Source: Bacilli bacterium
GTDB taxonomy: Bacteria; Bacillota; Bacilli; Tumebacillales; JAQBPP01
DNA length: 11,053 nucleotides
Assembly (NCBI GenBank): GCA_028287455.1
Contig: JAQBPP010000134.1
Coordinates: 1 to 11,053, forward strand
Reading direction: 5' to 3'
Positions 5,736 through 11,053 of this stretch are shown here, piece by piece; position 1 is the first letter of the stretch, and each line of letters begins with the position of its first letter. The notes below the pieces were generated by a model. It worked only from the letters and a program-made list of their open reading frames with translations, did not search any database and was not told where the DNA came from. The position numbers and the translations under genes are program-made.

Positions 5736-7589
5736 TTAGTATACGTCACGTTGGTAACGCTTCTGCTGCTGCATTCCGGCTAGATAGGCTCCTGCCTGTT
5801 CCGGACTCATACCGCCCTCTTGTTCCAGGATCGCTGCCAGGGTGGCATGGACGTCACCTGCCATATGCTTCTCATCGCCGCAGACGTATACATGGGCCCC
5901 TTCCTGCAACCACTGGTAAAGGTCCCGGCTCTTCTCCAGCATGCGGTGCTGTACGTACACCTTTTCGTCTGTATCGCGGGAGAAAGCGACATCCATCCGC
6001 GTCAGTACACCCTCCTTTAGCCACTTCTGCCAGTCAAGCTGGTACAGGAAGTCAGTGAGGAAGTGCTGATCACCAAAGAACAACCATGTTTTCCCACCGG
6101 CTCCGGTCTCCTCCCGTTCTTGCAGGAAGGCCCGATAAGGGGCGACGCCCGTGCCTGGCCCGATCATAATCAGTGGTGTATCAGGATTGGCGGGAAGTCT
6201 GAAATTTGGATTATGATGCACATAAACTGGCAAAGTATCCCCCGGTTGCACCCGTTCTGAGCACTGCACGGAGCAGACGCCGAACCGGTCGCGTCCATGA
6301 GCATCGTACCGCACGGTTCGGATGGTGAGGTGCACCTCATCCGGGTTGGCCTTTAGACTGCTTGCAATCGAATAGAGCCGAGCGGGCATTTTCCGGAGAA
6401 TGGATACGAATTCGCCTGCTGTCACTCCCCAAGGGGAGAAATCCCGCACCAAATCCAGCAGATCCCGTTCTTTAATATATGTCTTAAGTTCCTGCTCGCG
6501 TCCTGACTCCAGAAGCTGTCTCAGATCGCTGCTGGAGCAAAGCGGCGCGGCTAGCTCCAGTAATGGCTTTGTGAGTACGGTGATCTCATAGTTACTGAGT
6601 AATGCGTCTCGCAATGGGCGTTCATCACCCTTTTTATTCACCGGGACGGGCTCCTCGGGATTCCAGCCCATCTCGTTGATCAGTGTGTCGACTAGGACAG
6701 GGTCGTTTTGCGGATAGATGCCCAAGCTGTCACCCGGTTCAAACTGAAGATTGGATCCCTCAAGGGATAGCTCAAGGTGACGGGTTTCTCGGTTCGATCC
6801 ACGGCCATTCAGATTCAAATTCTCAAGCACCTCGGCCTCAAAGGGACTTGTCCTCGAATAGGCCAGTTGCTGCGATAATTGCCCGTTCTCGACCGCCATG
6901 GTGACTTCTGTCACGACAGCGGGGACCTCCAGCGTCTCAGTCAGGGTGCCCAAAACACTCTGAAACCACTCCGCCGCTGGTTCGTCAAAATCCAAGTCAC
7001 AATCGGTGCGCGGGCAAAGGCGCTTGCCACCCAACTCCTCCAGGCGTTGATCGAAATCCTTGCCTGTTTGGCAGAAAAATTCGTAGGAACTGTCTCCCAA
7101 AGCTAGCACGGAAAACCGCAGGTCTTCCAATTGTGGCGCTCTCTTACTATGGAGGAATTCATAGAATGGCAAGGCGTTGTCCGGTGGATCCCCATCCCCG
7201 TGGGTACTCACCAGAACCAGCAAGTTTCGGATCTTCTTCAGTCCATTTGGCTTGAAGTCGCTCATTGAGGAGAGAGTTACCTGAAAACCTCGCTCTTCGA
7301 GCCTTCGGGACAGTTCTTCAGCCAACGCTTGGCCGTTGCCAGTCTGGGATCCGAAGAGAACCGTCACCTCCTGGGAGGCTGCAGGATAGCTGGTTGGAGA
7401 GAGCGCTTCAGCAGCTACCGGGGCAGCTTGCAGATTAGCGCCAGACGTCACCGAGGATGCCGTACTGTGGAGAGCGGAAAGATACCCGCTCAGCCATATC
7501 TGTTGTGTCTCCGTTAGTGTGGGTAGGAGGCGATTAAGGAGTTCTGCTTGCTCCTGATTAAAAGGACTGTTCATTACTTGAAGTTGCAA
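5736..7589 (-). CDS. cysJ: Sulfite reductase (NADPH) flavoprotein alpha subunit
   Basis: A 617-aa diflavin reductase that moves electrons from NADPH via FAD and FMN to CysI. An N-terminal flavodoxin domain (about 73-215) shows FMN loops LFGSQTGNGQ (78-87), STHGDGDPPDNA (128-139) and LALGDSSYEFFC (162-173). The FAD domain has RLYSIASS (404-411) and GVCS (437-440). The NADPH domain has MIGPGTGVAPYRAFLQER (475-492), FFGDQHFLTDF (504-514), AFSRD (535-539) and YVCGDEKHMAGDVH (568-581). The C-terminus RYQRDVY with an aromatic last residue is typical of CysJ. The start is taken as TTG 7589, because GTGAGGTGG (7605-7597) lies 7 bases before it; the ATG at 7574 has no ribosome site. First gene of the cysJI operon; a linker rich in Ala/Ser/Pro (about 42-72) precedes the flavodoxin domain. 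Confidence 0.97.
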   Translation of the reverse strand: MQLQVMNSPFNQEQAELLNRLLPTLTETQQIWLSGYLSALHSTASSVTSGANLQAAPVAAEALSPTSYPAASQEVTVLFGSQTGNGQALAEELSRRLEERGFQVTLSSMSDFKPNGLKKIRNLLVLVSTHGDGDPPDNALPFYEFLHSKRAPQLEDLRFSVLALGDSSYEFFCQTGKDFDQRLEELGGKRLCPRTDCDLDFDEPAAEWFQSVLGTLTETLEVPAVVTEVTMAVENGQLSQQLAYSRTSPFEAEVLENLNLNGRGSNRETRHLELSLEGSNLQFEPGDSLGIYPQNDPVLVDTLINEMGWNPEEPVPVNKKGDERPLRDALLSNYEITVLTKPLLELAAPLCSSSDLRQLLESGREQELKTYIKERDLLDLVRDFSPWGVTAGEFVSILRKMPARLYSIASSLKANPDEVHLTIRTVRYDAHGRDRFGVCSVQCSERVQPGDTLPVYVHHNPNFRLPANPDTPLIMIGPGTGVAPYRAFLQEREETGAGGKTWLFFGDQHFLTDFLYQLDWQKWLKEGVLTRMDVAFSRDTDEKVYVQHRMLEKSRDLYQWLQEGAHVYVCGDEKHMAGDVHATLAAILEQEGGMSPEQAGAYLAGMQQQKRYQRDVY

Positions 7590-7622
7590 ACTATTTCCAC
7601 CTCACATAGCAATTACTTTACT

Positions 7623-7660
7623 ACTATAATACCAGATTAATGCCTCTTAAGCCCCTAATT
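7623..7660 (-). promoter_or_regulatory. Probable cysJ promoter region
   Basis: The 117-base gap before cysJ holds minus-strand -10-like hexamers TATTAT (7631-7626) and TATAGT (7628-7623), but nothing close to TTGACA at the right distance. A weak -35 would fit activator dependence; in B. subtilis the cysJI operon is activated by the LysR-type regulator CysL. An AT-flanked stretch with TTAGGGGC and TTAAGAGGC half-repeats (about 7640-7660) could be an activator site, but I see no clear T-N11-A dyad. No S-box or T-box leader would fit in this gap. Confidence 0.3.
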
Positions 7661-7685
7661 CACATTGGACAAATGCAATTTATCT

Positions 7686-7721
7686 AAAGAATGCTTAGAA
7701 ACACGACTATAGCAATTCTTT
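7686..7721 (-). terminator. Weak hairpin at the end of the hydrolase gene
   Basis: AAAGAATGCT (7686-7695) is complementary to AGCAATTCTTT (7711-7721) apart from one bulged base. On the minus strand the hairpin spans the hydrolase stop codon (7709-7707) and is followed by TTTAGATAAATT, a poor T-run. It may reduce read-through into cysJ, but it is not a convincing terminator. Confidence 0.25.
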
Positions 7722-8708
7722 GTTGTTAGAATGAAATTGTGCCCAATTACTGATTTCTTTGTAGGTATGTTCATTCAATAACATAGAATCATGACTTATA
7801 CCTCTAGGAAGAATCCGAACCTCAGCATGATTATACCTTTTGAAGAGCGGTGCATATTCTTTCGCCTGAAACTCCTCATCTTCTTCACTAACGAGAAGCA
7901 ATGCCGGTTTATCCAACGCCCTCAATCCTACTTCATATTTCATGTTCGGCATTCTACTTATGAGCAATCGGTAACTAATCTCTGTTGTTTCTATTCCATC
8001 TTCAGTATCCTCCGGTTTGTTTTTAATAAGCACAGTCAAGTGATTCAACCGTTTAATCCCCAATTGATTCAGAATCGTTAATCCGATCACACGCGGTACG
8101 CTGACTCCAACTAAGTTTGTAGATTCCTTACTATGATAATTTATCGGCGCATTTGGCGAAACCGCTGGGGCTAATAACAAATAAGCATTTACTAGGGCGG
8201 AGTAACGGGTTCCGGCAAAACGAATGGCAGTTCCACCACCCATAGAATGCCCCCCCATTATAATTTTGGCGCTTGGTTTCACTTTCTTGATCTGTGTAAT
8301 CAGATCTGCCAGATCGTCGTCGATTTGTCCTATGTAGTCGCAGTCTCCCCTTCTCTTGGGCCTTACACCATACCCCCTCAAGTCGGGAATATAGACTTCC
8401 GCCATATGGGCTGCTGAAATGTATCTCGCTAAACTGTGTAGATACTTTCCATCAATGCTGAACCCGTGGAGCAAAATGAGAATATTATCCGACTCAGATG
8501 AATAATAGCGGTAATCTAAGTCACTTCCATCTCTCGTGATGAACGGAGTATGCTCAGGAAGATACGAATAATCCTGATTAAATGGGGGCAAAGTGGAAAG
8601 GATTCTTTCATTCACAGGCTTCACTTTCGGTTTGATAGCAACAAGAACCAAAAGTATCCCTACAGCAAACAATATGATTACACATGGAATTAATAAAAAA
8701 AGATTCAT
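7707..8708 (-). CDS. Membrane-anchored alpha/beta hydrolase
   Basis: A 333-aa serine hydrolase with one N-terminal membrane segment (residues about 3-25, FLLIPCVIILFAVGILLVLV), so the catalytic domain is probably anchored at the membrane. Visible elements: ILLHGFSIDGK (oxyanion loop), DLRGYG, the nucleophile elbow GHSMGGG (Ser155), an acidic residue in LLLVSEEDEEF (Asp277 likely) and GISHDSML (His306). This is the serine aminopeptidase S33/monoglyceride lipase-like fold; the substrate, perhaps a lipid or ester, cannot be told. I chose ATG 8708 because AAGGGG lies 9 bases upstream; ATG 8729 would add 7 residues but has no ribosome site. Codon use and base content are more AT-rich than in cysJI. 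It lies upstream of cysJ with a 117-base gap and is probably a separate unit. Confidence 0.88.
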   Translation of the reverse strand: MNLFLLIPCVIILFAVGILLVLVAIKPKVKPVNERILSTLPPFNQDYSYLPEHTPFITRDGSDLDYRYYSSESDNILILLHGFSIDGKYLHSLARYISAAHMAEVYIPDLRGYGVRPKRRGDCDYIGQIDDDLADLITQIKKVKPSAKIIMGGHSMGGGTAIRFAGTRYSALVNAYLLLAPAVSPNAPINYHSKESTNLVGVSVPRVIGLTILNQLGIKRLNHLTVLIKNKPEDTEDGIETTEISYRLLISRMPNMKYEVGLRALDKPALLLVSEEDEEFQAKEYAPLFKRYNHAEVRILPRGISHDSMLLNEHTYKEISNWAQFHSNNKELL

Positions 8709-8751
8709 TTCTTTTATCCCCTTAATCATATCATCTGTCTTGGATTAAAGT

Positions 8752-8985
8752 TCAGCCCTTCATTAAATAGCAATAGCTCCCCGTTGGAGTACCTAAACGA
8801 TCATAAAACACAGCAATTAATATGTCCGAACTTTCCAGACATGGTTTATTGATGAGTGCTTGTCCTCTAACTCCAGAATGTGGGTATTGTATGCGTTTCG
8901 CCACCGAACAGGAAATAATACTCATTCGTTCATAAGGATGCAATAACTTAGGATGTATCCATACATCGGAAATGCAACAAATCAT
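8752..8985 (-). pseudogene. Truncated, frameshifted DUF4062-like fragment
   Basis: The open frame encodes 77 aa, of which RGQALINKPCLESSDILIAV and the following FYDRLGTPTG match, from memory, the N-terminal nucleotide-binding-like domain called DUF4062 (usual pattern G.rGQ..IN.q....DI.I.iFw.RlGTPTG), found in large NTPase or defence-type proteins. The usual glutamate-rich continuation after GTPTG is missing; the frame ends SYCYLMKG. Upstream, the +1 frame over 8925-8890 reads VLFPVRWRNAY, the expected preceding strand, but is broken by a TGA just before it and must shift back to reach YPHSGVRG. So at least two frame breaks plus a 3' truncation are visible. The N-terminal residues before this (MICCISDVWIHPK) are probably not original. 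Adjacent debris suggests a decayed accessory insertion. Confidence 0.6.
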
Positions 8986-9053
8986 TTATATAGAACAATG
9001 AAGCTTATTGATTTTGCACATCAGAGGGAAAAATCTTGGGGTTTTATTTGGCT

Positions 9054-9340
9054 TTAGCAACAAATCTCATCATCAACTGGATTATCCCAAAACCCTGTAC
9101 TTGTTACACTTGTTTTTTCAAGATCATTAAAAACATCTCGATCTCGTTTCATCTTCGGGTAACCATAAAATCAAGCACCTCTGCTAGATCCTGTTCCGGA
9201 ATGGTATCGATCAATTTAATCATTATAGCATGAAATGCTCTATTCTTTAACGAAAGGGCACTTTCAAATTCGGCTTTGGTCGTGATTGCGTCGCTAGGCT
9301 TATCCCCTATTGTTATCGAATTAGTTTCCTTTATCTTGTT
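9054..9340 (-). pseudogene. Frameshifted small antitoxin-like protein remnant
   Basis: Two adjoining minus-strand frames form one recognisable short protein. The first, open across the gap from the end of the secreted protein gene, reads FESALSLKNRAFHAIM, then IKLIDTIPEQDLAEVLDFMV (ATG 9223 inside) and stops at TGA 9151-9149. The second, from ATG 9152, gives MKRDRDVFNDLEKTSVTSTG then FWDNPVDDEICC and stops at TAA 9056-9054. Joined, this matches the layout of short DUF2281/antitoxin-like proteins: a helix with IP....EVLDF, a basic hinge, then DLE..S.....FWDN..DDE.W. One lost base near 9153-9160 explains the break. No start codon is in frame before 9223, and the last residues (CC) replace the usual Trp. 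No toxin gene lies next to it. The family assignment is from memory. Confidence 0.55.
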
Positions 9341-11053
9341 TAATCGCGTGCAGCTTTCAGGAATTTCGCATCCCGCAGCAGGTATCCGGAGGCGTCGGCT
9401 GTAATGTGTTTACCACTTTGGGCACTCACTTCATTAATAAAGTCACCTAATCCGCCATTTTTCAGTTTCTGTTGCAAACTGTTGGCAATCCCCTGGTTAT
9501 CGATCGAGCCGCTCATCGCAAATTTGGAAACCAGGGCAGTCAAATCAGCGATACTTGTTTCTGTGTCAAAGTTCACGGTGGCACTGGAAGTATTGCCTGC
9601 CAGATCACTTGCCGCAACAGTGAATACATGGTGTCCAAGCGGCAGCGTATACAAAGGGATCGCGGTCCCCTGGGTTACCATTTGACTATCCAACTCTGCT
9701 GATGTCTTTATGCTGTCTACCCCTGACAAGCTGTCAGCCACAGTGAACTGCGGTGTTAATCTGTCGGCATCGCTGTATGCTTTGGCATCAGGCGCCGTTA
9801 TCGCTATGCTGGGCGGCGTTTTGTCAATCCCAATTATCAGCTGTTTGGCCTGCTCCCAGTTGCCGGCGAAATCCACCGAGCGGTACTGAATCGTATGGAT
9901 CCCTTCGGCAGCTAAATAAACTGCACCGGACACGGTCGTCCATGCCCCATTATCCAAACTGTACTCCGTGCGATCGACCCCAAACCCGTTCCCGTCATCG
10001 GCTGAAAACTGGATGGAAACTTTCTGGTTGTTCCATGTCCCAGGGCCTGCCACACCCGAAACATGCGCTGTAGTGACAGGCGGTTGATCGTCTTTTTGCC
10101 TCAGCACCTTCTCTGTCCCGTCCGCAGCGAACAGGATGCTCATGTTTCCGCTAGACAAGGACATTGAAACAATCGTGTTGCCCTCGAACTTTTTGACAGA
10201 AATACCGCCCGCCAGCTGATCTGCAGCGACACTGGGGTCATGCGGAACCAGCACCGTCACGAAACTGACTGGTTGATTCGCTGTTACCTGCTGTTTGGAA
10301 AAGACAGCCTGGGACGTAACAGGTGTGTTCGTGACCTTCGGACCTTGTTCAACCCCAAACGTCCTTCCCTGGGACTGGTCAAAATAGACAAGCAGCGAGC
10401 GGCTGCTAATCGATCCACCTTGAGGATCAGCAGCGTACCACTGCTGGTTTTCTCCTGGGGAATCAAACCAATTGGCACCCTGTTGATCAGGCTGGGAATA
10501 CAAATACCAGATCGGTCCAGCATTGTACCCGTCGGCTGACACTCCAGGCATTACGTTATCCCGAACCACCATCACGCCTTCTTTTGTCAACACCATTTGC
10601 CGCTTGAGCGAACTGTCATAGGTGAAATACGAGCTCATGTCCACTTCACCAAATGAATCCGAACCAGCTGTCTGGGTGGTCGCCTTGTCGATAGTTGGCA
10701 TCGAGTTGACATCCCCAGGAAGTGTATCGAAATAGCCGTCAGGGTTGGCAGGATCATTGCTCCTAAAAGTGAAACTGATGGGCACCTGAGTAGGAAAAAC
10801 ATACTTCCAGTCATATTCGATAGCGGTGTAATCCTGGGTGCTGAAAGTTAAGTTAAAAGGAGCCGATGTATAAAAAATGCTTGCACCGGGAACCAGATGA
10901 ACCTGCAGGGCAGTATTCCCGCTGGTATGGTCGATGGTCAGAGAATAAGGATGATCCGATCGATTCCAATTGTTCAGATTTTCAAAGTCATCCAGCATCA
11001 GGACCCCTTTAGGCCCTACCAGTCGCAGATTGTCGATGACGAAGTTCACACTG
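9340..11053 (-). CDS. Large secreted polysaccharide-active protein, C-terminal part (partial)
   Basis: At least 569 aa from 11049 to the stop at 9340; the frame stays open to the window edge and the GTG at 11049 is internal. Order: end of a carbohydrate-binding-like beta domain (IDNLRLVG, then LDDFENLNNW), a beta-sandwich (about 60-315) whose MVLTKEGVMVVRDNVMPG resembles the C-terminal region of heparinase II/III-type lyases, an OmpL47-like repeat (about 324-409, TEYSLDNGAWTTVSG with IQYRSVDFAGN), an Ig-like domain (411-495, starting TPPSIAITAP and ending ASDLAGN), and a FIMAH-like tail (499-565: LVSKFAMSGSIDNQG, FINEVSAQSGKHIT). No cysteines are seen, which suits an exported protein; the signal peptide would be outside the window. 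Likely a cell-surface or secreted polysaccharide lyase. The tail lacks part of the usual FIMAH middle. No terminator is visible after the stop. Confidence 0.85.
   Translation of the reverse strand, partial: SVNFVIDNLRLVGPKGVLMLDDFENLNNWNRSDHPYSLTIDHTSGNTALQVHLVPGASIFYTSAPFNLTFSTQDYTAIEYDWKYVFPTQVPISFTFRSNDPANPDGYFDTLPGDVNSMPTIDKATTQTAGSDSFGEVDMSSYFTYDSSLKRQMVLTKEGVMVVRDNVMPGVSADGYNAGPIWYLYSQPDQQGANWFDSPGENQQWYAADPQGGSISSRSLLVYFDQSQGRTFGVEQGPKVTNTPVTSQAVFSKQQVTANQPVSFVTVLVPHDPSVAADQLAGGISVKKFEGNTIVSMSLSSGNMSILFAADGTEKVLRQKDDQPPVTTAHVSGVAGPGTWNNQKVSIQFSADDGNGFGVDRTEYSLDNGAWTTVSGAVYLAAEGIHTIQYRSVDFAGNWEQAKQLIIGIDKTPPSIAITAPDAKAYSDADRLTPQFTVADSLSGVDSIKTSAELDSQMVTQGTAIPLYTLPLGHHVFTVAASDLAGNTSSATVNFDTETSIADLTALVSKFAMSGSIDNQGIANSLQQKLKNGGLGDFINEVSAQSGKHITADASGYLLRDAKFLKAARD

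Noticed and set aside
5678..6058. Plus-strand 126-aa open frame
   Set aside because: Antisense shadow of the C-terminal part of cysJ; Pro/Arg/Ser-rich composition typical of a reverse-frame artefact.
7590..7706. S-box or T-box riboswitch upstream of cysJ
   Set aside because: The gap is too short for these leaders, and it shows neither a GNUG/kink-turn S-box pattern nor an AGGGUGG T-box motif before a terminator.
9036..9233. Plus-strand 65-aa hydrophobic ORF
   Set aside because: The minus strand of the same stretch holds a recognisable antitoxin-like remnant, which explains the open frame; no ribosome site or promoter serves the plus-strand reading.
1..11053. CRISPR array, rRNA/tRNA genes, insertion sequence
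   Set aside because: No regularly spaced repeats, no tRNA or rRNA-like stretch, and no transposase ORF or terminal inverted repeats were found on either strand, including at the edges of the decayed 8752-9340 region.

Overview
The window looks like a chromosomal stretch of a Gram-positive, Bacillales-type Firmicute (Paenibacillus/Brevibacillus/Alicyclobacillaceae-like). The signs are strong G-rich Shine-Dalgarno sites, frequent TTG and GTG starts, extended -10 promoters, a CcpA-type cre site, a lipoprotein signal peptide and a FIMAH-type domain on a large secreted protein. The genus cannot be fixed from the sequence alone. Every convincing gene is on the minus strand, so transcription runs from high to low coordinates.

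From high to low coordinates. (1) 9340-11053+: C-terminal part of a large secreted, probably polysaccharide-active protein (heparinase II/III-like beta-sandwich, OmpL47-like and Ig-like repeats, FIMAH-like tail), with its start outside the window. (2) 8752-9340: a graveyard with two decayed genes, a frameshifted small antitoxin-like protein and a truncated, frameshifted DUF4062-like fragment. (3) 7707-8708: a membrane-anchored alpha/beta hydrolase. (4) 3483-7589: a sulfur assimilation operon, cysJ-cysI, followed by a 53-aa basic gene that overlaps the cysI stop and a 101-aa acidic gene that seems to start at CTG. A clear intrinsic terminator closes the operon. (5) 2943-3212: a small excisionase/MerR-like HTH gene with its own extended -10 promoter, repeated heptamers and a terminator. 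(6) 1653-2697: a SEC-C zinc-motif protein whose N-terminus is displaced by an apparent one-base frameshift. Its leader can fold as a terminator or as a mutually exclusive hairpin, like an attenuator. (7) 106-1404: an ABC sugar-type solute-binding lipoprotein with a promoter carrying a 14-bp perfect palindrome and a cre site, and a terminator right after the gene.

How the genes work together: CysJ and CysI form the NADPH-dependent assimilatory sulfite reductase that reduces sulfite to sulfide for cysteine synthesis; the two small genes are probably co-transcribed with them but have no known function. The solute-binding protein looks like part of a catabolite-controlled carbohydrate uptake system whose permeases are not in the window. 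The most interesting non-coding signals are the attenuator-like SEC-C leader and the repeat array at the small HTH gene.
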